Shown here: positions 15,730 to 24,340 of the stretch, one piece after another
How the letters are laid out: each line of letters opens with the position of its first letter
How positions within the stretch are numbered: position 1 is the stretch's first letter
Assembly: GCA_017531985.1 (NCBI GenBank)
Contig: JAFXJY010000004.1
Coordinates: forward strand, 1-64,000
From: Bacteroidaceae bacterium
GTDB taxonomy: Bacteria; Bacteroidota; Bacteroidia; Bacteroidales; Barnesiellaceae_A
Reading direction: 5' to 3'
DNA: 64,000 nt
Translations under genes and position numbers: made by a program
Notes under the pieces: model-generated
What the model saw: only the letters and a program-made list of their open reading frames with translations
Told to the model about the DNA's origin: nothing
Databases searched by the model: none

Positions 15730-16799
15730 TGCCCCGTCCGGCTCACATACCCCACTTACACAAGTCACTCTACCCTCTTGCGTGGCTATATAGCGGTGGT
15801 GTGTGGTTACGAAACAAACTCTTCGACATGGGAATACTCCCTGTCGAGGAGTTTTCTATTCCCATCATCTCGGTAGGCAATCTCACCGTAGGAGGCACCG
15901 GAAAGACACCTCTCATAGAGTATTTGATAGAGTTACTCTCGCCACAGCTACATGTTGCGGTACTCAGTCGAGGATACAATCGAAAGAGCAAAGGCTGGAA
16001 AATAGCCGATGAAAATGCCTCGGCACAATCACTGGGTGATGAACCCTATCAGATACACTGCAAATATCCGCATGTCGTTGTAGCAGTCGACAGCAATCGC
16101 CGTCGCGGCATCAGAAACTTGCTGACACTTAGCCATGCCCCCGATGTAATACTACTCGACGATGCTCATCAACATCGATATGTACGCCCCTCCTTTTCCA
16201 TCGTATTGTGCGACTATAATCGACCCATATACAGCGACCTGCCACTACCCGCAGGTCGACTGCGAGAGCCTCGTAGCGGACTCTCGCGTGCCGATGTTGT
16301 GATACTCACCAAGTGCAACCACATACTCACTCAGCAGGAAATGCAACACGAAGCCGCTATGCTACAATACGATGCACAACGGATGTATGCCTCGCACATC
16401 GAGTATGGATCACTACAAACCATATCGGACAACACCACCCACAACATCGCCGACATTATACACCCCGATACTCATGTGATACTACTCACCGGTATTGCCA
16501 ACCCACAACCCATGCAACAATATATCGAGGAGTATAGCCACAACATCATGACATATAACTACCCCGACCATCACTATTACACACAGCAAGAAATAAATCA
16601 AGTTGCCGATGACGCCCATCGTCACCAATCGGTTATCATCACTACCCAAAAAGATGCAGCTCGTCTCAGAGCCATGAACCTAACACCCGACTTCCGCAAC
16701 AACTGTTACGTTCTCCCCCTACGCATAGCACTACAACCGCCACACGACACCATTGCATTTGACCAACTCATTGGCAACCATGTCAATTCTCGATTATAG
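15729..16799 (+). CDS. lpxK: Tetraacyldisaccharide 4'-kinase
   Basis: A 356-residue inner-membrane-associated kinase that adds the 4'-phosphate to the lipid A precursor. Residues 48-61 (SVGNLTVGGTGKTP) form the Walker A region characteristic of LpxK. An N-terminal hydrophobic segment (YPLAWLYSGGVWLRN) anchors it, and DDAHQHR follows in the region holding the DDG/AFQHR family motif; the usual Phe is His here. LPAGRLREP and TTQKDAARL are also family-typical. The ATG at 15729 overlaps the sppA stop by one base. An upstream in-frame ATG at 15699 lies inside sppA and is less likely. Translational coupling with sppA is expected. Confidence 0.95.
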   Translation: MPRPAHIPHLHKSLYPLAWLYSGGVWLRNKLFDMGILPVEEFSIPIISVGNLTVGGTGKTPLIEYLIELLSPQLHVAVLSRGYNRKSKGWKIADENASAQSLGDEPYQIHCKYPHVVVAVDSNRRRGIRNLLTLSHAPDVILLDDAHQHRYVRPSFSIVLCDYNRPIYSDLPLPAGRLREPRSGLSRADVVILTKCNHILTQQEMQHEAAMLQYDAQRMYASHIEYGSLQTISDNTTHNIADIIHPDTHVILLTGIANPQPMQQYIEEYSHNIMTYNYPDHHYYTQQEINQVADDAHRHQSVIITTQKDAARLRAMNLTPDFRNNCYVLPLRIALQPPHDTIAFDQLIGNHVNSRL

Positions 16800-16893
16800 A
16801 TAAGAGGAATGGTTGTACTCGACACCGTAATAATCCTTTCTACATAATTCTCACCACAGTCAATATTCACTCTATCGCAACGATTGGGTGCGT

Positions 16894-16921
16894 GTTGTGA
16901 TGACCTTTGCAGCATCACAAC
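16894..16921 (+). promoter_or_regulatory. Inverted repeat around a -7-like box before the orphan gene
   Basis: GTTGTGATG (16894-16902) and CATCACAAC (16913-16921) form a perfect 9-bp inverted repeat with a 10-bp centre. The octamer GACCTTTG (16902-16909) inside it differs from TAnnTTTG only in its first base. This could be an operator covering the promoter of the gene at 16959, or a leader hairpin. Its regulator is not identified. Confidence 0.4.
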
Positions 16922-16958
16922 TCAACTGATGTGTAGAACCTATAAGTAGAATAAGTAT

Positions 16959-19520
16959 ATGAATAACCAACGTATTTCCTTTGCAGGCTCTCCAAGCCAT
17001 CTCTCGGCACGCAATTTTCAAGCCGGTCAATGTTATCGTGCAGTCAATCTGCGTTACAACAACGGTTCGCTGATGCCGGTCAACTCCACTCCCATCATTG
17101 CTGCACTGGGCGATGCCGAGAGACTTTTATGCTATGTACACAAATGCAGCGACATTCAGCACGTTATATCCCTAAAAGGACTCACTGTATATCATGACCT
17201 TGACATGAACGAGCATGCCACTACAAATATCAATCGTGAGTTGATTACACTCGACACTCCGCTGACCGATGTACAGTCGGTGGGCAACACGCTTATACTG
17301 ATCACTCAATCGGATGTCTACTATCTACTGTACGGAGTCAACGGCTACAAAATATTAGGCACACAACCACCTATGCCTCGCATATGCTTTCACAGCCACA
17401 CCGAACGAAATGAGGATATTCTCATTCCTGAGCTATCGATACATGGCAAGTTCTACTCTCTCTCTGACGATAACTACACCACATTCTACAATCATGTAAT
17501 AGGTCAATATTATCAACTCCGCGACAATATCCACCAAGACCGCCTTTTCCTACAACCCATCATCGTGCGTTATGCCCTGCGGCTATACGATGGAAGCCAC
17601 ATCTTACCATCGCCTCCTGTCCTGCTGGGGTACATAAACAAGAAGGCTTACAACGAAGAAAAGACTACCTTGATGGACTATCGAGAGAATACCGACGAAA
17701 GTATCTTCCGTACTTTTACGCTTGCGTTCGATGCGTATAGCCTCTATTACACATTATTATACAACGAGCTTGAAGAGTGGAGCGATATTGTCACGGGGAT
17801 AGACATCTTCGCATCCAAAGAGATACCTATACTCATCGACAAGCCTACCAACACAAGCTACACTAAAAGCAATGGTAACAACAACTTCACTATCACATTC
17901 AAGCTGCCGGTGTGCGAAGATAAAAAACTGACCGAATACGTTACTCGTGAAGGCACGTTCTACCACCTTGCCACCATTTCACCCGACGCTGCGGCTTCGC
18001 TCGAATCAAAACCCATCACTCACGACATTCACCCCGACGAATTGATATACCGTCCCACCCTTATTGCCGATAGCAGCAACTTCAATCGGTGGGGTGCCAA
18101 GCACTCTTACGTTTACAACAATCGGCTTCACTTAGCCGACGTTACACTGCGATACTACGAGGGCTATCCGGCACTGCTGTTTTCACACACATTCAACAGG
18201 TCACACAATCACGCCATTGTCTACACTCGCACTACCATCAAGCAGCCCAACGGTGAAAAGAATTATGCAATAGCCAGTACCTCTATTCCTTACTTCGATT
18301 ACAGGTTGACACCCATTATCTCCTACCCCGATATCAACGCCGTATCGATGGAAATAGTCATTCGACACGAAGGGACGGAATATCGACACACTTTCGATTT
18401 GAAAAGTTGCGATTACGAGAACCGTGCAAGCTACGTTCACAATGGTATTGAGGACTTGCAGGTCGATACTTGGGAGCATGAGGCCGTTACCGAGGTCAAT
18501 CTACCCGATTTCATTACCTCATCATCTTCTTTTACCCGCCAACTGAACAACCGGCTCATGGTATCAAAAATCAACAACCCATTTTCATTCCCCGATGCCC
18601 AGTACTACAACATCTCCGACGGAAATATTGTAGGGATAGCTGCCGTCACAACGGCTCTGTCGCAGGGACAATACGGAGAATTTCCGCTATATATCTTTAC
18701 CGATCGAGGTATATGGAGCATGCGGAACGGCGATGAAATACAATGCTATTCACAAGCACTACCCATCAACAACACGAAGGTCGACAATCGGCTTCCTGTT
18801 ACACCCATCGAACAAGCCATCATATTCCGTTCGGGCGACAATATTTACTCCATTACGGGCAGTCAATGCAGCGTACTACTACCACTATCCGAGAGTATGT
18901 CATCGGCTATTGAAGTAAATCTCAATACTATTCTACCCGATTGCACTGAAGCTCACACCGACAGCAACACATTGACCAACTACTTCAATGGCTACACCAA
19001 GATAGCCTATAACTACAACCTGCAAGAGATGATTTTCTACAACGACAGGCACAACTACTGCATCGTGTTACACATTCCATCGGGGCATCTGTACCGACGT
19101 GAGAGAACTTTCAGGCACATCATTGACGCACAAGGCAAACTCATGGCACAAGGCGACAATAACGCACTCTACGACCTATACAACGAGAGTGAAGCCTTTG
19201 TCGAAATAACGCTCGTCACTCACCCCTTACAGTTTACACCCGACACTTATACTCGCCTACGACAACTTATGTGGCGTATGAAATGCGACTATACGCACAT
19301 CGAAAGTATCATTACGGCCGCTCACGAACCCGAAGGACAAAACAACATAACACATCGTCTCACTTATCAAGGATACATAGCCGGACATCTGCCCATACGT
19401 CACACTGCACCTCCGTTCAAGTTTTATCGATTCATCCTTAACGGAGTGGTCAGTTCCGACTTCCGCTTAGACTGTGCCGATGTTGCTTACGACGTAGTGG
19501 AAAATAACAAACTGAGATAG
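16959..19520 (+). CDS. Large orphan protein of unknown function, possibly phage-structural-like
   Basis: An 853-residue protein without signal peptide or membrane segment, so not an ordinary envelope protein. It is rich in Tyr, Asn, His and Thr and appears built from beta strands throughout. It opens MNNQRISFAGSPSHLSARNF. Distinctive stretches are YALRLYDGSHILPSPPVLL (about residue 206), EEWSDIVTGIDIFAS (about 272) and FPLYIFTDRGIWSM (about 575). From memory, such LYDGS and DI-x-x-x-x-DIF patterns occur in large Bacteroidales proteins linked to phage-type structural genes, but I cannot confirm this. It stands alone between lpxK and convergent genes, with no other phage gene nearby. A possible operator precedes it. 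Confidence 0.5.
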   Translation: MNNQRISFAGSPSHLSARNFQAGQCYRAVNLRYNNGSLMPVNSTPIIAALGDAERLLCYVHKCSDIQHVISLKGLTVYHDLDMNEHATTNINRELITLDTPLTDVQSVGNTLILITQSDVYYLLYGVNGYKILGTQPPMPRICFHSHTERNEDILIPELSIHGKFYSLSDDNYTTFYNHVIGQYYQLRDNIHQDRLFLQPIIVRYALRLYDGSHILPSPPVLLGYINKKAYNEEKTTLMDYRENTDESIFRTFTLAFDAYSLYYTLLYNELEEWSDIVTGIDIFASKEIPILIDKPTNTSYTKSNGNNNFTITFKLPVCEDKKLTEYVTREGTFYHLATISPDAAASLESKPITHDIHPDELIYRPTLIADSSNFNRWGAKHSYVYNNRLHLADVTLRYYEGYPALLFSHTFNRSHNHAIVYTRTTIKQPNGEKNYAIASTSIPYFDYRLTPIISYPDINAVSMEIVIRHEGTEYRHTFDLKSCDYENRASYVHNGIEDLQVDTWEHEAVTEVNLPDFITSSSSFTRQLNNRLMVSKINNPFSFPDAQYYNISDGNIVGIAAVTTALSQGQYGEFPLYIFTDRGIWSMRNGDEIQCYSQALPINNTKVDNRLPVTPIEQAIIFRSGDNIYSITGSQCSVLLPLSESMSSAIEVNLNTILPDCTEAHTDSNTLTNYFNGYTKIAYNYNLQEMIFYNDRHNYCIVLHIPSGHLYRRERTFRHIIDAQGKLMAQGDNNALYDLYNESEAFVEITLVTHPLQFTPDTYTRLRQLMWRMKCDYTHIESIITAAHEPEGQNNITHRLTYQGYIAGHLPIRHTAPPFKFYRFILNGVVSSDFRLDCADVAYDVVENNKLR

Positions 19521-19559
19521 AACTATATAGACACCCCGAATGCTATACAATGCGAAAAA

Positions 19560-19994
19560 TTAATTATTGATTATAACAGCCTTCACCTCGGCAGGATTAA
19601 TTCTCACTGTAAAAGAATCGGTACCCTCCTCATTGAAATAGGTAAACTTGATACCCTTGTTATTCTCGGATAACAACTCATAAAAGTATTTCATATATGA
19701 GTCACCTTCAACATACAAGTTGCGTATTCCTTTCAATAGTTCTTTTTTCAACAAACTGAGCATTTCGGTATTCTCCTCATACACACTAAACAGTTCATTG
19801 TCGAAGGAATAATAATAAACAAAATCAGTATCGGCATTCTCCACACGCAACATAGTGGTATATTCATCGACACTCTCGGGGCATGACTTATTAATCTCCT
19901 TGGTTAGCATATCCAACATGGAGTTATCGGCAGTTGCTTGTGTGGCAAACATGCACATCATCATAGTGATGAATGTAAATACTATACGTTTCAT
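19560..19994 (-). CDS. Small exported protein of unknown function
   Basis: A 144-residue protein with a signal peptide (residues 1-22, MKRIVFTFITMMMCMFATQATA) and a mature domain of about 120 residues mixing helices (MLDMLTKEINKSCPESVDEYT, LLKKELLKGIRNLY) and strands (DFVYYYSFDNELFS, GIKFTYFNEEGTDSFTVRI). It resembles small secreted Bacteroidota proteins with a cystatin- or DUF4252-like size, but no family is recognised. A minus-strand TACATTTG (20023-20030) about 28 bp upstream is a plausible -7 box. It faces the orphan gene convergently across 39 bp. Confidence 0.7.
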   Translation of the reverse strand: MKRIVFTFITMMMCMFATQATADNSMLDMLTKEINKSCPESVDEYTTMLRVENADTDFVYYYSFDNELFSVYEENTEMLSLLKKELLKGIRNLYVEGDSYMKYFYELLSENNKGIKFTYFNEEGTDSFTVRINPAEVKAVIINN

Positions 19995-20022
19995 AATATT
20001 ATGTTTTATATTGTTGATACCA

Positions 20023-20030
20023 CAAATGTA
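20023..20030 (-). promoter_or_regulatory. -7 promoter element of the small exported protein
   Basis: TACATTTG on the minus strand fits TAnnTTTG and lies 28 bp before the start codon at 19994. No TTTG is visible at the -33 position. Confidence 0.4.
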
Positions 20031-20048
20031 ATATTAAAAATTCATAAA

Positions 20049-21059
20049 TCATAATTTTCGTTTCACTTTTCCCGAATAAGTTTCTTCAAAATGTGCAATA
20101 AAACGAATTTCACGCGGCATCTCATATCGCGAGAGTACAGCCGACAGGCTACTCCGCAGTTCTTCCATTGCCACCTCATCATACTGCTCTCCCTCTACAA
20201 CCAGCACAATGCGTTGCCCCAGCCGATCATCGGGTGCGGCCGTAATGTAATATCGCGAAGATAGTAGTGACGATATCTTTTGCTCTATTACCTCGGCACA
20301 GAATTTAAGGCCACCGCTCATTATCACATGATCATACCGACCCTGCCACACGAACTGTCGTTCACTACACAACTCTACTATATCATTGGTAATAAATCGA
20401 CGTCCCGACAACTGCGGTGCATCGATAACAAGGCAACTACGGTCGTCAATAGCAAATGTTACATTACCCAGTGCCGTATAGCACCTCTCACCCACTTTAC
20501 GCAGAGCCACATGCGACACCGTCTCGGTCATACCATAAGTTACATAGGTAATCGTGGGCAATGCTGCGAGATGCTGCTCCAACTCACCATCAACCGGAGC
20601 TCCACCCACCAGCAAGCATTCGATGCACGACAATTGTCGCACGCCTTCTTCGTCTCGCAATGTCTCCGACACCTGCATAGGCACCATAGCCGCCAGAGTA
20701 ATCCGCTCGGACAATCCTCGCAACGGGGTCGATGAAGGTGCAACAGCAATCAGCGATGCTCCCGCCTCCAATGCTCGCACCATCATCATTTTTCCTGCAA
20801 TATAGGTTGTCGAAAGAGACAATAATAATACCGAGCAAGAGTCTATACCCAAAAATTCATTAGTAAGCCGTGCCGAAGCCCGCATGTCACTTTTCAGCAA
20901 TCGCACCGACTTAGGCGTGCCGGTCGACCCCGATGTGTGTCCCTCGACATAGTCGTTATCATCACACCACTCTTGCAAGAACGATATGACATCATCCGGC
21001 ACACTACCTCGCATATCGGAAAGCGAGGTAAACAACACATTATTAATCCTTACCTCCAT
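20049..21059 (-). CDS. menE: o-Succinylbenzoate--CoA ligase
   Basis: A 336-residue AMP-forming acyl-CoA ligase that activates o-succinylbenzoate in menaquinone synthesis. The adenylation P-loop reads VEGHTSGSTGTPKSVRL. Later motifs are VTYGMTETVSHVAL, GRYDHVIMSGGLKF and a C-terminal SGKVKRKL with the catalytic lysine. It is shorter than canonical MenE (about 450), but compact forms of this size are normal in Bacteroidales. I prefer the ATG at 21059 (MEVRINNVLF), overlapping menC by 10 bp. An ATG at 21080 would add seven residues. Confidence 0.9.
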   Translation of the reverse strand: MEVRINNVLFTSLSDMRGSVPDDVISFLQEWCDDNDYVEGHTSGSTGTPKSVRLLKSDMRASARLTNEFLGIDSCSVLLLSLSTTYIAGKMMMVRALEAGASLIAVAPSSTPLRGLSERITLAAMVPMQVSETLRDEEGVRQLSCIECLLVGGAPVDGELEQHLAALPTITYVTYGMTETVSHVALRKVGERCYTALGNVTFAIDDRSCLVIDAPQLSGRRFITNDIVELCSERQFVWQGRYDHVIMSGGLKFCAEVIEQKISSLLSSRYYITAAPDDRLGQRIVLVVEGEQYDEVAMEELRSSLSAVLSRYEMPREIRFIAHFEETYSGKVKRKL

Positions 21060-22108
21060 GTCATGATAGGATATTGCCAACGACCGCGAGGGTCGTAATT
21101 CAACAACTCACCACTTTGCACCAAAGGCGATGGTATATTATTGGTATATAAAGCCCCCGTTCCCAAGCCTTGGGGCATCGTTGTAGGCAATGATGCAGTG
21201 TACCGGGCAATAGCAGCAAGACCCACATTCGACTCCAACGCCGATGTTATCCACCAACCTATACCTCGTCGCACAGCAGCCTCCCGCCACTTATCACTCC
21301 CCGATAGACCTCCCGTTAAAGAGGGTTTCAACACTATATACTGAGGACGAACAGTATCGAGTAACTCCTCCACTACCTCAGTGGTAACTTCTCGACAAGC
21401 CACCAAATCCTCATCGAGAGCAATAGGTATAGGACTCTCAGCACATAGTCGAGCCATCGCCTCCCATTGTCCGGCTTTGATAGGTTGCTCGATGGAGTGC
21501 AAGTCATAACGAGCCAACGCAGCCAACTTGCGAGGAGCTTCCTGCGGTGTAAAAGCCCCATTGGCATCAACCCGCAGCTCTATCACATCACTCGAAAATC
21601 GACTGCGAACGGTTCGCAACAAATCGAGTTCAGCAGCGAAATCAATTGCCCCGATTTTAAGTTTCACACATCGAAATCCTGCCTCCAACTTATCTTCAAT
21701 ACGCTGCAACATGGTCGACTTATCACCCATCCACACCAAGCCATTTATCGTTATCGGCTGCACACCTTCAATGAAACGAGAAGGATAGTCATCCCAATCA
21801 TGCAGTTCCTGCCATGCCGTCTCAAAACCAAAACGCATGGAGGTACGGTCGGAGAGTGTCGATAAGAATTGGTCGAAAGGCAATTCGCTCACACGACGAC
21901 AGGCATCGGCAAGGACAGCTTCGTAATCGTGCGTATCATCCGAACCAAGTCCTCGAAATAATGCACACTCGCCCCAGCCGACACGACCGGGACAAGTATC
22001 GTCATTGAGTTGAATAAAATAAGTATCCTTGTAGGTCAACACCCCACGCGATGTGCCACTTGCTTCCTTAAACAGCAAGCGGTAAGGAGCATAACGAGCG
22101 TACAACAT
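21050..22108 (-). CDS. menC: o-Succinylbenzoate synthase
   Basis: A 352-residue enolase-superfamily enzyme that dehydrates SHCHC to o-succinylbenzoate in menaquinone synthesis. The K-x-K catalytic pair is Lys149/Lys151 (CVKLKIG). The metal ligands follow as RVDANGAF (Asp181), SIEQPI and ALDED, and the second catalytic lysine is in IVLKPSLTGG. Its end overlaps menE and its start lies 15 bp from the end of menB, so the three form one operon. MenF, MenD and MenA are not in the window. Confidence 0.93.
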   Translation of the reverse strand: MLYARYAPYRLLFKEASGTSRGVLTYKDTYFIQLNDDTCPGRVGWGECALFRGLGSDDTHDYEAVLADACRRVSELPFDQFLSTLSDRTSMRFGFETAWQELHDWDDYPSRFIEGVQPITINGLVWMGDKSTMLQRIEDKLEAGFRCVKLKIGAIDFAAELDLLRTVRSRFSSDVIELRVDANGAFTPQEAPRKLAALARYDLHSIEQPIKAGQWEAMARLCAESPIPIALDEDLVACREVTTEVVEELLDTVRPQYIVLKPSLTGGLSGSDKWREAAVRRGIGWWITSALESNVGLAAIARYTASLPTTMPQGLGTGALYTNNIPSPLVQSGELLNYDPRGRWQYPIMTWR

Positions 22109-22123
22109 CGTGACAAATATCGA

Positions 22124-22945
22124 TTAAGGGAACTTGGGGAATTGCTGGAAATCGGGGTCACGCTTTTCAAGAAAAGCACGTTTGCCCTCTTGTGCCTCTT
22201 CCATCAAGTAGAACATCAACGTGGCATCACCGGCAAACTCCATCAAGCCACGTTGTCCATCCAGCTCAGCATTCAAGGCACGCTTAATCATGCGTATGGC
22301 CATAGGACTACGTTTGAGTATCGTTTCGCACCACTCCACTGTCTCATCTTCAAGTCGGTCGAAGGGAACGACCTTATTGACCATACCCATCTGCTCGGCC
22401 TCATGTGCAGTATATTGTCGACACAGGAACCATATCTCGCGAGCCTTCTTCTGTCCGACAATACGAGCCAGATAAGACGAGCCGAAACCGCCATCGAAAC
22501 TACCCACCTTAGGACCGGTCTGACCAAAGCGTGCATTCTCCGAGGCAATAGTCAAGTCGCACACCAAGTGCAACACATGTCCGCCACCGATGGCATATCC
22601 ATTTACCATAGCAATAACAGGCTTGGGAAGTGAGCGAATAGCCTTGTGCAAGTCGAGTACATTGAGGCGAGGCACACCATTATCATCGATGTAGCCACCC
22701 ACTCCCTTCACATTCTGGTCACCACCCGAACAGAATGCCTTATCGCCAATACCGGTAAAGACCACCACACCTATATCGGCTCGTTCACGACATATAGCCA
22801 TTGCATCGAGCATATCGAAATTGGTCTGCGGGCGGAATGCATTATACACCTCCGGGCGATTGATTGTTATCTTGGCAATACCGCCATATTGCTCAAAAAG
22901 AATATCACTATATTCCTTTATCGTTTTCCATTCTCTTGCTGCCAT
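22124..22945 (-). CDS. menB: 1,4-Dihydroxy-2-naphthoyl-CoA synthase
   Basis: A 273-residue crotonase-fold enzyme that cyclises o-succinylbenzoyl-CoA in menaquinone synthesis. Visible family features are [46 protein letters not shown] (oxyanion hole) and [21 protein letters not shown]. The ATG at 22945 ([12 protein letters not shown]) gives the family length. An in-frame ATG at 23002 would add 19 unrelated residues and lies inside the -7 box. It is first of menB-menC-menE, although the pathway order is menC, menE, menB. Confidence 0.96.
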   Translation of the reverse strand: MAAREWKTIKEYSDILFEQYGGIAKITINRPEVYNAFRPQTNFDMLDAMAICRERADIGVVVFTGIGDKAFCSGGDQNVKGVGGYIDDNGVPRLNVLDLHKAIRSLPKPVIAMVNGYAIGGGHVLHLVCDLTIASENARFGQTGPKVGSFDGGFGSSYLARIVGQKKAREIWFLCRQYTAHEAEQMGMVNKVVPFDRLEDETVEWCETILKRSPMAIRMIKRALNAELDGQRGLMEFAGDATLMFYLMEEAQEGKRAFLEKRDPDFQQFPKFP

Positions 22946-22999
22946 AATATTCTTTAATTTAAAATAGATTATACATTCATAAAAGGAAGTTTCTATCGG

Positions 23000-23007
23000 C
23001 AAAGATA
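23000..23007 (-). promoter_or_regulatory. -7 promoter element of the men operon
   Basis: TATCTTTG on the minus strand lies 54 bp before the menB start. A TTTG (23031-23034) sits 23 bp upstream, slightly farther than usual. Confidence 0.6.
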
Positions 23008-23085
23008 GTGAAAGGTGTGCGAAGAAAAACCAAATACTTGATTTTTTATTCCATACGACTTCCTATTTTTTGAAAATCACAGTAA

Positions 23086-23353
23086 TAAAAATAAATTTAC
23101 TTTGTTCTCCTCTCGGCTTGTGCTATATTTTAATAATATTGCTACGCCTCGGGATAAAAAATAAATAAATTTACTTTGTTCTCCTCTCAGCTTGTGCTAT
23201 ATTTCAATAATATTGCTACGCCTCGGGATAAAAAATAAATAAATTTATTTTGTTCTCCTCTCAGCTTGTGCTATATTTCAATAATATTGCTACGCCTCGG
23301 GATAAAAAATAAATAGATTTATTTTGTTCTCCTCTCGGCTTGTGCTATATTTG
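23086..23353 (+). repeat. Fourfold tandem promoter repeat (74-bp period)
   Basis: A 74-bp unit recurs with its tttgttctcc landmark at 23101, 23175, 23249 and 23323, with only a few substitutions. Each unit contains TTTG followed after exactly 19 bp by TATATTT. The octamer reads TATATTTT in unit 1, TATATTTC in units 2 and 3, and the consensus TATATTTG only in unit 4, next to the gene. The first three are therefore decayed or weak copies of the same promoter. Confidence 0.92.
23323..23353 (+). promoter_or_regulatory. Intact promoter of the multipass membrane protein
   Basis: TTTG (23323-23326), a 19-bp spacer and TATATTTG (23346-23353) form a consensus promoter 30 bp upstream of the ATG at 23384. 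It is the last unit of the tandem array. Confidence 0.8.
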
Positions 23354-23383
23354 CAACACAATAATTTAAAAAACAAAAAAAAT

Positions 23384-24148
23384 ATGGAGAACAGAGTTAA
23401 TCCCACAGCGGCCGTTAAAACGGGATGGTCGCTAACCAAAGAGCATTTAATTGTATCACTGGGGCTGATATTGGGTTATTGTGTAGTAAATATGTTAATG
23501 GGATTTCTACCAGCCGAAGGAATAATGAGTTTAGTATCTTCTTTATTGACACTGGCCATTTCGAGTGCATGGACACTGGGTATGACTCGCATAACCATCT
23601 GTGCAGTCGATGGCGAAGAACCACAATTTAGCATGTTTGGCGAAGCAATGCATCGTTTTGGAAGCATGGTGCTATTGATGCTTGCATTATTCGGTATTAT
23701 GATGGTGCCGATTATTGTCATTTTAATTATCGCCCTAATCTTAGGATTTAACGTTGATGCCTTGGAGGGTATCGTGTCGAGCAACCCCTATGAAATGATG
23801 GAAGCTATGCAGTCAATGGGGATGCTTTTTCTCTTAATCATGATACCGTGCATCTATTTAGGCATACGTTTTATCTTTGCACCTTATGTACTTGTTGACC
23901 GTGGTTTAGGAGTTGTTGACTCTATAAAAGCCAGTTGGACAGCCTCAGCACCCATACAAGGTAGAATCCTGGTGTTTATGTTGCTTATATTCTTAGCCTA
24001 TATTATTGGTTTTGTATGTTTCTTTGTCGGATTATTTATTTCGACAATAACAGCATTATACGCTCAGGCTGCATTCTATCGTCAAGTATTTCCGGCCGGC
24101 ATACAAGATCCGTTGATGGTTGAAGATGCCAATGTGGTGATGAATTAA
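23384..24148 (+). CDS. Multipass inner-membrane protein of unknown function
   Basis: A 254-residue protein with about five to six membrane helices, for example LIVSLGLILGYCVVNMLM, SLLTLAISSAWTLGMTRI, MVLLMLALFGIMMVPIIVIL, LLIMIPCIYLGIRFIFA and GRILVFMLLIFLAYIIGFVC. The stretch RGLGVVDSIKASWTAS before the last helices, and the ending YAQAAFYRQVFPAG, resemble DUF975-type membrane proteins, but this is only a similarity of pattern. The ATG at 23384 (MENRVNPTAAVKTG) is chosen because the upstream in-frame codons lie inside the promoter. It is monocistronic, with its own terminator. The fourfold promoter repeat suggests its expression level matters. Confidence 0.75.
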   Translation: MENRVNPTAAVKTGWSLTKEHLIVSLGLILGYCVVNMLMGFLPAEGIMSLVSSLLTLAISSAWTLGMTRITICAVDGEEPQFSMFGEAMHRFGSMVLLMLALFGIMMVPIIVILIIALILGFNVDALEGIVSSNPYEMMEAMQSMGMLFLLIMIPCIYLGIRFIFAPYVLVDRGLGVVDSIKASWTASAPIQGRILVFMLLIFLAYIIGFVCFFVGLFISTITALYAQAAFYRQVFPAGIQDPLMVEDANVVMN

Positions 24149-24190
24149 TCCCTTCATCATTTACGTCAGAAAAAATAGACAGTAATCAAT

Positions 24191-24230
24191 AAAGAGTGTG
24201 TACACAACTGAGTGTATGCACTCTTTATTT
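24191..24230 (+). terminator. Terminator of the membrane-protein gene
   Basis: AAAGAGTG (24191-24198) pairs with CACTCTTT (24219-24226), followed by ATTTTATG. Confidence 0.7.
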
Positions 24231-24290
24231 TATGTAAATGACTGGTATTTATATGTATTTTTTTAATATTGGTAATTTTATTTACATTTG

Positions 24291-24322
24291 TTTGGTCAAT
24301 TCGCATAACTATTTTATTTTTG
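24291..24322 (+). promoter_or_regulatory. Promoter of the cytochrome c maturation/peroxidase operon
   Basis: TTTG (24291-24294) and TATTTTTG (24315-24322) are 20 bp apart, 19 bp upstream of the first ATG at 24341. Confidence 0.7.
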
Positions 24323-24340
24323 CCATAAAAATAAAAAGCA

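Noticed and set aside
22010..22633. 207-codon frame on the plus strand
   Set aside because: It lies antisense to menC and menB, whose motifs are complete; the translation has no domain or coherent composition.
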